Source: Hemerocallis citrina (Eukaryota > Streptophyta > Magnoliopsida > Asparagales > Asphodelaceae). Taken from it: a stretch of DNA of 64,000 bases. The notes under the pieces are model-generated. The model made no database searches. It had not been told where the DNA came from and saw only the letters and a program-made list of their open reading frames with translations. The stretch's first letter is position 1, and every line of letters starts with the position of its first letter. The translations under genes and the position numbers were made by a program. The stretch is from positions 27,736,289 through 27,800,288 of the forward strand of contig CM030365.1 of the NCBI GenBank assembly GCA_017893485.1, in the 5' to 3' direction. Shown piece after piece: positions 10,667 to 22,081 of the stretch.

Positions 10667-12166
10667 TTGGACCGAGCAGGTATTGAGGTTGTCTTGCAAG
10701 GATTGGAAGCATCTTTGGCTCAGCTGAGGCTTCAGCCTACAATGAATGAAAGGATCATTGCAAGTCAGGAGGTTGATGCTGATATCTTGGAGATGAAGGA
10801 GCAGGTTGGTGCTGGCAGGTTGCCCGGATTTCAAATCAGGGATGGAGTGCTGTGGTTCGGAGATAGACTGTGTGTTCCAAATCAGGCGGACCTGAAGGAG
10901 AGTATTCTTCAGGAGGCGCATGCTACTCTTTTGTCGGTACATCCTGGAAGTACTAAGATGTACAAAGACATCAAACAGCATTTCTGGTGGTCAGGTTTGA
11001 AGCAGGATGTGGCTGAATTTGTTGCGAAGTGTGAGGTTTGTCAGCAAGTCAAAGCCGAAAATCAGAGATCCGGAGGTCTATTACAGCCGTTACCTATTCC
11101 GGAATGGAAGTGGGATAACATCAGTATGGATTTCATCACGGGATTGCCTAAGAGTCCTAAAGGCAATGATGCGATTTGGGTTATAGTCGATCGACTAACT
11201 AAGTCCGCTCACTTTTTGGCGATGAAACTCACTGCTTCGATGGACAAGTTAGCTGAGTTGTATGTTGGCGAGATCATCCGGCTTCATGGTGTTCCTTCAA
11301 CTATTGTGTCTGATCGAGATGCGCGGTTTACTTCGCATTTCTGGAGGAGTCTTCAGACAGCCTTGGGGACCAAGACAAATTTCAGCACTGCTTTTCATCT
11401 GCAAACCGATGGGCAGACCGAGAGAGTCAACCGTATTCTTGAGGATATGCTTCGGTGTTGTATACTAGACTTTGGAGGCAGTTGGGAAAGGCATTTACCT
11501 TTGGTAGAGTTTGCCTACAACAACAATTTTCAGACCAGTATCGGGATGGCGCCGTACGAAGCTCTGTATGGCAGGAAGTGCAGAACACCTGTTTGTTGGT
11601 ATGAAGTTAGGGAGCGTCAGTTGTTTGGTCCTGAGCTTGTACAGCAAACTTCTGAGAAGATTGTTCTGATCAGGAAAAGGTTGGTAGAAGCTCAGAGCAG
11701 GCAGAAAAGCTATGCAGACAACCGGAGAAGGGACCTTGAGTTTGAGGTTGGTGACTTCATCTGTCTGAAAGTATCGCCCAGTAAAGGTGTGGTTCGATTT
11801 GGCAAAGGCGGGAAGTTAGCCCCGAGGTTTATAGGCCCTTATAAGATATTGAAAAGGATCGGGAAAACTGCTTACCGGCTTGAATTACCGGAAGAGTTGT
11901 CTCAGGTGCACAATGTCTTTCATGTGTCTATGTTGAGAGGTTATATTCCAGATCCGAGTCATCATTTGCCTGAAGTACCGGAAGGTTTGCAGTTGAATCT
12001 GAATCACATCGAGTCTCCTGTTGAGATTGTTGATCGTCGGGAGAAAGTCTTGAGGAATAAGACGATACCAATGGTCAAGGTAGTCTGGAGAAACCACTTG
12101 GTTGAAGAGGCTACTTGGGAATCCGAGGAGAGGATGTTGAAGGACTATCCTGAGCTTTTTGCTTGA
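10667..12166 (+). pseudogene. pol: Element A pol, part 3: integrase with C-terminal chromodomain
   Basis: This is a 499-residue uninterrupted stretch. The N-terminal HHCC zinc domain is [15 protein letters not shown]...CEVCQQVK (about residues 84-126). The catalytic core shows D in [12 protein letters not shown] in IVSDRDARF and E in DGQTERVNR, with normal spacing. The C-terminal part has the [14 protein letters not shown] and [13 protein letters not shown] segments, followed by [15 protein letters not shown] and a chromodomain-like tail ([12 protein letters not shown]...VKVVWRNH...[11 protein letters not shown]...YPELF). Chromodomains at integrase C-termini direct insertion to particular chromatin in chromoviruses. 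The upstream frame ends at 10661, so this part would need a frame change to be translated. Integrase itself looks intact. Confidence 0.93.
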
Positions 12167-12254
12167 TTGTATTTTTGTATCTTTTTGTTCTCGTTGTTTT
12201 GTTGTATTTTCTGTTTCTCTCACTCTTGACTGTAGTTCCGGGGACGGAACTATT

Positions 12255-12268
12255 CTAAGGAGGGAGTG
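12255..12268 (+). promoter_or_regulatory. Polypurine tract of element A
   Basis: A purine run (CTAAGGAGGGAGT) ends one base before the 3' LTR start at 12270. This is the usual plus-strand primer of LTR retrotransposons. Nearly the same tract occurs in elements B and C. Confidence 0.85.
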
Positions 12269-12269
12269 T

Positions 12270-15151
12270 TGTAATACCCTGATTTTTCAATTATTTATTT
12301 TGCACGTAGTGTGCACGTGCAATATTTTGGTTGAATTAAATCTCTTAATTATTTTATTGTGATGTGTATAAATATTTAAATATGTGTTTCAAATTATTTT
12401 ACACAAAATCCTTTTTCTTTAAATAAATAGAAAGCCTTATTTTAATTAGATTAAAAGGCCTTTTTCTTAAAGCCCGAAATGTAATTTATTTATTTTATTT
12501 TAAAATAACCATTTTGGCCCATAAACTAAAGCCCATGGACTATATTTTTACACAACTTGTCATGTAGAATACAATTTAAAGGATTATTTAATTTTTATAG
12601 AAAATTTAATGTATAATTTTAGGCCTAGTTGCATGCACGTGCACTACACGTACACGTGCAAAATGCATGCTCTTCTTATGGCCGGCTGTGCTTGTCTTTT
12701 GGAGGGAAATGAAAAGCTTAAATGGTGATCATGGTGGTGGTTATTTAGATGTGGGTAGTTATGGTAACTCCTACTCTCATCCTAGCCTTCCATCCTACAA
12801 CCAACCAACTAATCCTAGCCCTCCATTCTAGTTGATTTTTAGTATAAATACCCCCTCCCATGGCTAGTTATTTTGTGCTTAATATTCCCTTCCAAACCTA
12901 TAGTCTAATAGCATTATTTAGTAGTAAGTTGTGAGTTAAAAAGATTGAGAGAATTGTTTGGGATTGTGCTTGCTTTCAATCAAGGAGAAGGGCCGGCTAT
13001 CCAAGGAGAGGAGCTCGGGTTTGGTGTTCGTGGAGCTTGTGCGCGCATCGTCTAGGAGGAGATGCATCTCGTTGCAAGGACTTTGTTGCTTTTGTGTTTG
13101 TTTCTCTCCATACAAGGTGGGTTTGATTTTCCTTATTTCTAATTAGAAATGATGCATGGAAAATATTAATAAGAATACATTTTTAATGGGAAAGTTAGTT
13201 CATAAATTGATTGGAATGTTAATGAACAACTTGCACGTGGTTCTATTGTTAAAATTGAGTTGTGGGTAAAATTCTCCATATTTCTAAAGTAGAAATGCTT
13301 GTTAGAATGAATGAATGATAGTGGTTTAATTTCCTTAAGAATAATGCTAGTATGATATTGAGACATGATGCATAGAAAATACTAATAAGAATGCATGTTT
13401 AATTGGAAAGTTAGTTTATAAATTGATTGGAATGATTATGAATAACTTGTATGTGGCTTTATTTATTAAAATTGAGTTGTGGGCAAAAATTTCTCTATTC
13501 TTAAAGTAGAATTGCATGCTAGTTTAATGGGAAATTTGACGCATGAAATTGATTAAGAAAGAGCACATCTTAATTATGACTTTCTTGAATGCTTGAGTGT
13601 GAACATGCAAATTGATAAGTGGTTCTATAAATTGTGATGTACATGATTTGACTAGAAGCATAGATTGATTAATGAAAACACATTTGTTACTATCAAAGAA
13701 CTACACACAAAGTTAGTAGTTTGAGTTTTACCATTTCATATGTTAAATGGACCCTTTGTGTTGATATGGGGTGAATAAATTCAAATATGAGTTGTATGTA
13801 GATAAATGCTTAAAATCAGTAGATTAACGTGAAATATATTGTCAAAAAGATTAGAACACTATGAGGCAAAGAAACATCAAAAAGAGAAAAATGGTAGTGT
13901 TAGAATGCATAATTTGAATTAATTGTTTGAAAATATGTTTTTAATATTACAAAAAATTATTTTACTCACACTGACATATGAATCATGTGAGGGAGAATTA
14001 ATCTGGAGTTATACAGTATATTTTGATGAGAGCAAAATGAAATAAAAGCTAGTTGAACATCGAAATGTTCTAAATAACAGAGAGCATAAGTTAAAAGAAA
14101 TTGAAAATATACTTATGACAACTGAGCGCGTAGCTCAAGTGGTCTTGCGGTACGGTTGGGTTCTCTGGGTTGGTCGGTTCGAATCCCTGTAACTGTATAT
14201 ATTTTTCCACATTTTTTGTAAACATATAATTTACCGACAGAGAGTAATAAATACCTTTTCGTCCCTCTTTATACCGCTAGCACAGTTTGGCCTATCGGCG
14301 GGTGCTCTTGGCTGTGTTCTCCGTGTGCCTGGGTTCGAATCCTACCCTTGGCAAGTATGAAAAAATAATTTTTTTTGGGTTTCTAGGTGTCCAAAAATTG
14401 TGAAAAAAATATGGTTATTCTCATAAAAATGTAAGGGATTTTATAAAAATGATTTGGGCATTATTTGAAAGAGATAAACTATGGTTTGTGAATAAAAGAC
14501 ATAATTAGAACTATGGTTCTAGAGTATACACTTGTGAAAAATTATAGTTTATAAGAATAAAGTGAAATGAAGTATTAGAAGATGATTTGGCAAAAAGAAC
14601 CTTGTTGTGTGACATAATGCAATTTATTCTCATTTGAGAATAATGTGGAAAAAATATGAAATGTGAATATTCATTAGTGATGTGAATTTCAAATGTGAAA
14701 TTATTAATTGATGAAGTGTATGAATTCATGTATGATTATGGATTAATGAATAAATTAGAGATCATGTTAATGAAAAAGAAATCCGTTGGTTATGAATATG
14801 AATTTTATGAGTCTTAAGTACTCAATGTGGAAATTGTGAATTGGAATTGAATTGAAAGAGTAGCTAAGTCTGCCCCGGCAGTTGGAAAGAAAATGAAATG
14901 AATTATTGAAATGAAAGACCAAGGTTGGTCACGTTTGTACAAATGAATAAGTCCGGTTTAGTGGAGAGGCTAACTCTAGAACTTTGATTTTTATTCATGA
15001 TTCTATTAAACTAAGGACTAGCACATAGTGAAGATGTGATGAAAGTAAGAGAAAAACATTGAGTATGAGGGCCCTGGGTAGCGGCGAGAGCGTATCCCAG
15101 GAATTCCCATGATGAGTCTGGATGAGGATACTGCTCCAGAGTACCGTCCCG
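12270..15151 (+). repeat. Element A 3' LTR, 3' truncated
   Basis: This repeats the first 2881 bp of the 5' LTR with few differences, including the TATA box (12843-12850) and both tRNA-like modules (14131-14186 and 14288-14342). The match ends at the CCGTCCCGG corresponding to 7388-7396, after which unrelated sequence starts, so the last ~730 bp are deleted. Confidence 0.9.
14124..14361 (+). other. tRNA-like modules 1 and 2, copy in the 3' LTR
   Basis: The A and B boxes of both modules are conserved here. Module 2 keeps the perfect B box GGTTCGAATCC, whereas the 5' LTR copy has one changed base. This confirms that the modules were transmitted within the LTR. Confidence 0.6.
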
Positions 15152-15488
15152 GGTTTCGGGTAGGTTAGGGTATAAATATTAGGGGTTTCGGGTTAATGAG
15201 TATTAGGGTACCCGAATTGAGTAGGATCCAACAGGAGAATTGGTCAAAATGTATCAAAATGGGGATTAAAAAGATAAATGAGAAGAATTGGTCAATTCTT
15301 CATGAAGAATGACACAAATAGCATACAAATGAATTCGATAAAAGGACCCAAAAATTTGAGTTGAGACAAAAATAATGATTTTATTCAATCTGAACAAATT
15401 ACAGGATCTCAAATAGACGAGAGAGTACAATGAGGCACAATACAGTATAAAAGTACAAATACGGGGAACAAGAGTTACATGGGGCAAA
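15152..15488 (+). other. Unassigned junction sequence between elements A and B
   Basis: About 340 bp follow the truncated 3' LTR of A, starting with a GGGTTTCGGGTAGGTTAGGG-type G/T-rich run that is vaguely similar to 44290-44480. No open frame, LTR end or repeat shared with its neighbours was recognised. Confidence 0.4.
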
Positions 15489-17260
15489 AGTTACCAGCTT
15501 GCGAAGTTTCAACTTTTTGTTGAAAATCTGCAATCCCATACGGGTCGACTGGCCCGTAAGTAGCTGTTGGTCTCATACGTAGCTTATTTGGCACGTATGT
15601 ATGTTATCGTCTCGTACGAAGCTCATTGGGCTCGTATGTAGGTATTGTCTTGAATAGGTAGGCTGTGAGTGGATCCGAGAAGATCTTGGGAAGTCTAGAT
15701 TAAGACTTGGATAATTGTGTCGATATATTGTTACACTCTCTAGAAGAGGGACATGTACGGTGCTTTTTCACGACAAGTTGGAAGCACAGTGCATGTCTCT
15801 CTTGTTTGGTTAGAAGAGGGACACGTACGGTGCTTTTTCATGTCAAGTTGGAAGTACAGTGCATGTTTCGCTTGTTTAGTTATAAGATGGACACGTACGG
15901 TGCTTTTTCATGTCAAGTTGGAAGCACAATACATGTCTCGCATGTTTAGTTAGAAGAGGAACACGTACGGTGCTTTTTCATGTCAAGTTAGGAGCACAGT
16001 GCATGTCTCGTTTGTTTAGTTAGAAGAGAAACACGTACAGTGCTTTTTCATGACAAGTTAGAAGCACAGTACATATCTCGCTTGTTTGGTTAGAAGAGAG
16101 ACACGTGCGGTGTTTTTTCATGTCAAGTTGGAAACACAGTGGCATGTCTCGCTTGCTTGGTTAGGGTTAGTGACATCGTTAGGGTAGTAACAGTTACTTA
16201 ACCATTTTTATCTATAAATTGCCAAATGGTGAGAGTTGGTGTTAGGGGTGATATCCTATAATCCAACATCTCCTATAGGCTGACACTAGGTGGTGTTATC
16301 GGGATGTATTTCCCTGTCAAAGGGATAAGTGCGGTGCTTTTTCATGACATGTTGGGAGCACGGGTTCCGTATCTTGATTGTTAATTCCTGAATGTGCCAT
16401 GATAAGAACGAAAATAGGAAATAGACCGTACGATCCCGGCAAGTTCTATGCCTTCTCATGACCAGTTGAGGGCACGAAAGAAGGTTGACAAGTATCTTGT
16501 AGTTCATGTTGGCTTTTGTGTGAGGTCCTGTACGCCGGGCAATAGTCGCCAGTCTCGTACTATTATGTTAGGAACAGGATGGGTACAAAAGTAGAATTCA
16601 AGGCGTGGATTCAAATCCCTATATATGGAGAGACGGCTTGATATGGGGCGTATGTAGTATGGGCTGCATACTATTCCAGAGTCTTATTTGTATTAGAATA
16701 AGTGCATCATTGCGTTGGTTAATCATGCATTAGAGTCTAAGTTATAGCATATACTGACACATCAATTATATATATATACATTTCTCTTTTCATCAATCTG
16801 TTTGCTATAGTTGAGATTCACTGCTAGTTATCAGCCTTATAGCGTCAGTGAATGCTGACGTCCCCTCTTCAATAGGTACAGGTACAGGTACAGGTATCGG
16901 TACAAGATTCAGGAGGACTCAAGGCAAGAGAGCAAGGAATCGATTTCATTAAAGTTTTCCACTGTAAATTGTTGTAAATTATTTATTTGTTGGCAAGCAT
17001 CCAAGTGGAATACCAAGTGTTGTTCTTTATTCATTGTACTCTGATGTAATATGTTGAAAGTTGTAACACTTGGGATTGTAAAGGTATTATTGTAACACTG
17101 TTATAATGTATTGCAATTTTGTAACATTCGGACTTGTAATACATTTGTGTTGAATAAAAAGTTTAAATTTTCCTATTTTTTTCTGTGTATTGTGGCTAAT
17201 TGAAGAAAAGATTCTGGCTTATGTCACGGTTTTCCAGTTACTGAAAATCAGGTTGTTACA
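15489..17260 (+). repeat. Element B 5' LTR, 5' truncated and internally deleted
   Basis: From GTTACCAGCTTGCGAAGTTT onward this matches the B 3' LTR from about 20937, but the block equivalent to about 20985-21310 is missing, so roughly 330 bp were lost. It ends GGTTGTTACA at 17260, immediately before the primer site. It includes a 70-bp tandem array (15741-16164), the GGATTCAAATCCCTATATAT / TATGTAGTATGGGCTGCATA module near 16608-16671 and a short GGTACA repeat near 16876-16902. The first ~2.4 kb of the LTR is absent. Confidence 0.85.
15741..16164 (+). repeat. 70-bp tandem array, 6 copies (B 5' LTR)
   Basis: Units of 70 bp start AGAAGAGGGACACGTACGGT at 15741, 15811, 15881, 15951, 16021 and 16091. 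Each contains GCTTTTTCAT, AAGTTGGAAGCACAGTG and TGTCTCGCTTGTTTAG. Units differ at several positions. The 3' LTR has eight units. Short open frames through the array are a by-product of repetition. Confidence 0.9.
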
Positions 17261-17263
17261 GAG

Positions 17264-17276
17264 TGGTATCAGAGCC
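17264..17276 (+). promoter_or_regulatory. Primer-binding site of element B
   Basis: TGGTATCAGAGCC follows the LTR end by three bases and matches initiator tRNA-Met. Confidence 0.9.
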
Positions 17277-17456
17277 GACTTCAATTTACAGTCCAATACA
17301 GTAGGAAAATTAAACTTGGATGCCTTTTAGGAGTCGGGTTTTAGCTAGTTGTAGATAATTATAATTCATATTGTTGTTTCTTTCAACTTATGTTTTATAA
17401 TTTTTCTATATCTGGGCTAATTCCAATATATGTGTTACCATCCTTAAAACACATGA

Positions 17457-17747
17457 ATGGTGTTCAAGGATATCATAACCGGGGATGTGTTGATAAAAGA
17501 GAGTGAGCCGATTTCGATAGAGGATTCAATGATCTTGAGCGAGGAGCCAAAGGAGATTTCACCATTGCATGAACTAAGTATGGATCAACACACAGCAGTG
17601 GCAGCCAGTATACGTCAAAAAATGAAGAAGCTGAGGAAGCCTAGGTTTAGGAAAGGTCATCAAGCTAAGCAACTGGGTGATGCTTGCAGAACTATATTAG
17701 CAAGCCTAGTAGAGGAGCAGGAATACTTTGATTCCAGATCGGAATGA
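17457..17747 (+). CDS. Hypothetical 96-aa reading frame of element B
   Basis: This is the only sizeable frame in the B interior that does not look like pol. It is acidic in the first half (EDSMILSEEPKEISPLHE) and basic in the middle (RQKMKKLRKPRFRKGHQAK), ending acidic (EEQEYFDSRSE). No zinc knuckle, transmembrane segment or signal peptide is visible. Its place just after the primer site is where gag should start, so it may be a gag remnant or a small RNA-binding protein of its own. An ATG four bases upstream, in another frame, stops after 17 codons. I do not recognise a family. Confidence that it is a real protein is low to moderate. Confidence 0.35.
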   Translation: MVFKDIITGDVLIKESEPISIEDSMILSEEPKEISPLHELSMDQHTAVAASIRQKMKKLRKPRFRKGHQAKQLGDACRTILASLVEEQEYFDSRSE

Positions 17748-17789
17748 CTATAGCATGAATGGGAGCAAATTACAGGAGAGAATCCTGGA

Positions 17790-18460
17790 AGTCTGAAGTG
17801 GCGTTCGTAGGCCATGTCCTATTCTAAGGAGGGAGTGGCTACCGAAGTGCAAAAGATCGAGATGGGTATAGAATTGACCTCAGGCGAAAACCGTGCAGGA
17901 AGTAAGAAGTTAAATGATGAGATCAGGCAAGCAAGTATTGGAGTAATTACTGAAGATGGGAGCTCAGTTTTGGCACGATGGGAGTCGCAACCGAGTCTAA
18001 GTGCGCAAGTCAGAAGGCTTAAGCAGAAAATACAGGGATCAAAGTACCAAAGCGGCAAGTTGATTAAGGAAAATTTCAGAATATCAGTGTGGAGTCTGTC
18101 ACAGGATTACCCAGAAGTTCGGAAATGTATGACTCAAGTTGGGTTATTAGGGACCCGGTTGACGAAAGTCTGCACATTTTCCGGTAAAGATGACTTAGCC
18201 GCTATAGAAATTAGCGGAAGTCCACATTGAAGGCATAAGGAAGTGACATGGAGTGTCAGCGTCAGTAGTTCTGACCAAGATTCGAGAGTTACGTCTCGAC
18301 TTTGGCAGATTCTTCAGGCAGCTTTGGGTTCAAGGTCAAATTCTTTGGAGAACCAGTTCGGGTATGAATCACTTGGGAACCGGAAAGCCGTATAAGCTTT
18401 CTTTCGCTGAGTTATTTAGTGTATGGATGTTTGTCTATTTTCCTGACTTAACGTAGTTCT
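17790..18460 (+). pseudogene. Patchwork of RT and integrase remnants in element B
   Basis: SKEGVATEVQKIE near 17823-17861 equals the RT thumb motif [13 protein letters not shown] of element A (near 10000). Near 18280-18340 the frame reading DSRVTSRLWQILQAALGSRSNS matches the integrase core [22 protein letters not shown] of element A. The intervening 17870-18230 is open but has no recognisable domain. The order is right for pol but more than 3 kb are missing, so successive deletions have left short scraps. Nothing here can be functional. Confidence 0.75.
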
Positions 18461-18475
18461 GAGGACAAAACTATT

Positions 18476-18488
18476 CTAAAAAGGGAGT
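18476..18488 (+). promoter_or_regulatory. Polypurine tract of element B
   Basis: TAAAAAGGGAGT lies directly before the 3' LTR start at 18491, in the same position and with a similar sequence to the tract of element A. Confidence 0.8.
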
Positions 18489-19185
18489 ATTGTAATATCC
18501 CGGACGGATATTATATTTGTATAATTATTATTTTTAAATTAAAATATTTTTTTAATTGGGAATTACTTGGTTTTTCAAATAGAAAGTTATCTGGACATAT
18601 ATACTAGTAAGTATATACAGGTATTGTATCAGTTTTGTGCACTTGTACAAAATCCTGAAAAACGCATTTTTTAGAAAATGTCTGAAAAATCCCGAGCAGA
18701 TACTGAAAATTATTATTTTATTATTATTTTACATATATTTCCAGAATTGAAATATTTTTGGTGGATATCACACAGTTTTGCTAATAAGCATTATATATAT
18801 ATACAGATACTAGTCTGTACATATCTGTTTTGTACCAAATTGATACTGGAATTCTCCGAGCCGGTAATAAAATTATTTTATTTTATTTATCAGAATTAAA
18901 TTATTTTTGTACTGAATTGTTCATTTTCACGAACGAAAATTATCTGTATAATCAGATATACGTACGAAATCGAACTGTGTCGATTTCGGGCGTTTAAACA
19001 AATCGTGTTGTATGTGATTTGACAAATTTTATTTCATTTTTGATCCATCATCTTGAGAGGGAGGGTTTGGATTGGTTTAGGGCTTGATTGTAAGGTTATT
19101 TGCAAATAAATCACCATTTGTTTTGAGCCACAAGTGTATATGACACTTGGACTCATTTTCCACCACAAAAATTCACTCATTTACT

Positions 19186-19193
19186 TATAAAAA
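19186..19193 (+). promoter_or_regulatory. TATA box of element B 3' LTR
   Basis: TATAAAAA is followed by a CCCCCCAAACCTCC stretch and then TTTTGGCCGGCCCC. The same order of TATA, C-rich tract and TGGCCGG occurs in the element A LTR (5087-5100, 4924-4929), suggesting a U3/R boundary. Confidence 0.6.
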
Positions 19194-19904
19194 CCCCCCA
19201 AACCTCCTCCCTTCCATTTTGGCCGGCCCCAACCTCATCTAGGGTTAAGAAACCCTTCTACTTGTGTGTGTTCTCAATCCTAATCTCATCTCAACCTATT
19301 CTGCTACTCCTTCTACTAGTTTCTATATAGAAAAATTGAAAAGAATGAGAAAGAAACAGAGAATCAAATCAAAAGAAAAGAGAAAGAGGGGTTTTCATGG
19401 GTTCCATTTCATGGAGATGTTCTTGAGAGGAGGAGAAAGAACAAGGAGCAAGAACAAGGAGGAGAAGTTGCAAGCAAGCCCTTCCTACAAGTCTTAAGGT
19501 GGGGGTTCTCAACTCATGTTTGTTTTGTTTGTTTATTTGGTTGTTATATGTTATTTGGACTAGATTCATATGCATAATCACTTTATGGACTAGAATAATG
19601 AGGCATACAAAGTTTGGAGTTGTAGAACACAAATTAGAACCATAAAAATTAAGTTTTGGTTGTTGTAGGGTTGATTTTATTTGACTATGTAAACAATGGA
19701 ATTTTGACCCGAAATTTGTGTGGGATGTTCTCTTATGTGTTGTTACCATTCTGGAATTTTTCGGGATTTTTAGGAGTAATTTTGATGGGTGAAACGAGCC
19801 GTTTCCCCAAAACAGCGCGAGTTTCGCCAAAAACAGTGAACTCACTGTTTGGGGTTAGTGTCGCAGTAGGTTCGAGGAGGTAGAACTGGGGTTTCCTTGC
19901 GGGA

Positions 19905-21100
19905 TTTAAGGTTCGGACCAACTAGAGAGTTGTAGTAGACATCTTCCCCTTTCCGAATTAGCCTCTCGGGTTAAATTCGGATAAGCAGAGTAGGAGTTAT
20001 GCCGTTTGCAAAATACAGCAACTAGCTGTCTTGACTGGGTCTCGCTGTTTTGCTTCATTGAGATTTTAGAGTGTCTTAGTGGTTGAATCTGAGGTTCAGA
20101 CCAACTAGAGAGTTATATTAGACATCTTCCCCTTTCCGAATTGACATCTCGGGTTAAATTCCGACAAGCGGAGTAGAAGTTATGGGCTTTGAAAGTTTTC
20201 AGCTGGCTGTGTATTTTGGCAGGTGGAAATTGTATCAGTTTGACTTCCGTGTAGTTTTAGAGTGTTTTACTGGTTGAATCTGAGGTTTGGACCAACTAGG
20301 GAGTTGTAGTAGATGTTCTCCCCTTTCCGAATTGGCCTCTCGGGTTAAATTCCGATAAGCGGGGTAGAAGTTATAGGCTTTCAAAATTTCAGTTTTTCCT
20401 TGGGTCAAGTTGGCTGTTTTTGTTACCGGTTGTGTGTTCGATGAGTAGGAACTCAGATTTCCTTTCGGAATCTGAGAAATTGGTCAACTAGAAAGTTTTA
20501 ATAGATGTTCCCACCTTTCCAAATTGTCCAGTTTTGTTAGATTTTGATAAGTGGAGCAAAAGTTACAAGCTACGGAAGTTTCGACTTTTGTTGAAAATCG
20601 GTAGTTGGGTAACTGTTTGCGTATGTTCGACGAGTAGGAATTTGGATTTCCTTGCGGAATCTGAGCGACTGGTCAACTGGGAAATTTTAGTAGATGTTCC
20701 CACCTTTCAAATTATTTTGTTTTGTTATATTCTGATAAGTGGAGCAAAAGTTACATGCTGCGGAAGTTTCAACTTTTTGATGAAAATCGGTAGTTTGGTA
20801 ACTGTTTGCGGATGTTCGACAGGTAGGAATTTAGATTTCCTTGTGGAATCTGAGCAACTGGTCAATCGGAAAGTTTTTGTAGATATTCCCATATTTTCAA
20901 ATTGTCCAGTTTCGTTAGATTCCGACGAGTGGGCCAAAAGTTACCAACTTGCGAAGTTTCAACTTTTTGTTGTAAATCTGCAGTCGGGTTAAACTGTTTG
21001 CGTGTGTTCGATGGACCGGATTTTGATTTCCTTACAGAATCGGAAATAGTGTTCCACTAGAGAGTTGTGGTAGATACCCTTAACTTTCGAAAAAATATAT
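19905..21100 (+). repeat. ~189-bp degenerate tandem repeats (7 units) in B LTR
   Basis: The signature ACTAGAGAGTTGTAGTAGAC, or close variants, starts at 19921, 20104, 20295, 20487, 20676, 20864 and 21056, with steps of 183-192 bp. Each unit also has CTTTCCGAATT, TTAAATTCCGATAAGC and AGTTATG blocks. Divergence between units is large, so the array is old. Open frames across it are not credible genes. Confidence 0.85.
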
Positions 21101-21520
21101 TTCTGTTAAATTCCGACAAGCACAACACTGATTGCTTCTAGGCTGTCGGAAAGTTTTTATGTCGCTTTCTGCGCTTTTACTTGGTAGTATGTTTGTATTA
21201 GATTGTTTCTAGATTCTTCTATTGCTTCTAAGATCAAGAGTTGCTAGTAAGCACGTTCGGTTGCTTCTAAGTTGATTACCTATATGGTCATTTTCATATG
21301 TAGGTTGTCGTCTGATACGTGGCTCGACTAGCCCGTATGTAGCTGTTCGTCTCATACGTAGCTTATTTGGCACGTATGTATGTTATCCTCTCGTACAAAG
21401 CTCATTGGGCTCGTATGTAGGTATTGTCTTGAATTGGTAGGCTGTGAGTGGATCCACGGAGATCTTGGAAAGTCTAGATTAAGAATTGAATAATTGTGTC
21501 GACAAATTGTTACACTCTCT

Positions 21521-22081
21521 AGAAGAGGGACATGTACGGTGCTTTTTCATGACAAGTTGGAAGCACAGTGTATGTCTCGCTTGTTTGGTTAGTAGAGAGA
21601 CACGTACGGTGCTTTTTCATGTCAAGTTAGAAGCACGGTGCATGTCTCGCTTGTTTAGTTAGAAGAGCGACACGTACAGTGCTTTTTCATGTCAAGTTAG
21701 AAGCACGGTGCATGTCTCGCTTGTTTAGTTAGAAGAGCGACACGTACAGTGCTTTTTCATGTCAAGTTGGAAGCACAGTGCATGTTTCGCTTGTTTAGTT
21801 AGAAGAGGAACTCGTACAGTGCTTTTTCATGTCAAGTTGGAAGCACAGTACATGTTTCACTTGTTTGGTTAGAAGAGGGACACATACGATGCTTTTTCAT
21901 GACAAGTTGGAAGCACGGTGTATGTCTCGCTTGTTTAGTAAGAAAAGGGACACGTACGGTATTTTTTCATGACAAGTTGGAAGCATAGTGCATGTCTCGC
22001 TTGTTTGGTTAGAAGAGAGACACGTACGGTGCTTTTTCATGTCAAGTTGGAAGCACAGTGGCATGTGTCGCTTGTTTGGTT
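21521..22081 (+). repeat. 70-bp tandem array, 8 copies (B 3' LTR)
   Basis: Units start at 21521, 21591, 21661, 21731, 21801, 21871, 21941 and 22011. They correspond to the six units of the 5' LTR, so copy number has changed by two since (or during) insertion. Units 3 and 4 are nearly identical, which points to a recent local duplication. Confidence 0.9.

Larger units (their letters stand above)
4514..15151 (+). mobile_element. Element A: long-LTR chromodomain gypsy retrotransposon, 3' end lost
   Basis: Two near-identical direct repeats (4514-8129 and 12270-15151) flank a primer site, an acidic reading frame, a broken pol and a polypurine tract. The domain order PR-RT-RNase H-IN-chromodomain places it in the chromovirus branch of Ty3/gypsy; very long LTRs suggest the Tekay/Del group. 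Over the first 700 bp the LTRs differ at roughly a dozen positions by eye, so the insertion is fairly young. The 3' LTR stops about 730 bp short of its expected end, at the match to 7396, and foreign sequence follows, so the 3' boundary and target duplication are gone. Element A interrupts the old EPRV fragment on its left. Confidence 0.92.
17261..18490 (+). mobile_element. Element B interior (non-autonomous)
   Basis: Only 1230 bp separate the two LTRs of B. It contains a primer site, one 96-codon frame without recognised domains, scraps of RT and integrase, and a polypurine tract. An element with about 5-kb LTRs and so little interior cannot encode its own enzymes and would depend on a related autonomous copy; it resembles the large retrotransposon derivatives (LARD) described in plants, though those usually have long interiors. 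Confidence 0.8.

Noticed and set aside
19264..19883. Small proteins in the B LTR leader region
   Set aside because: Frames are in the transcribed LTR start with no conservation in the sister LTR or other families; treated as chance.
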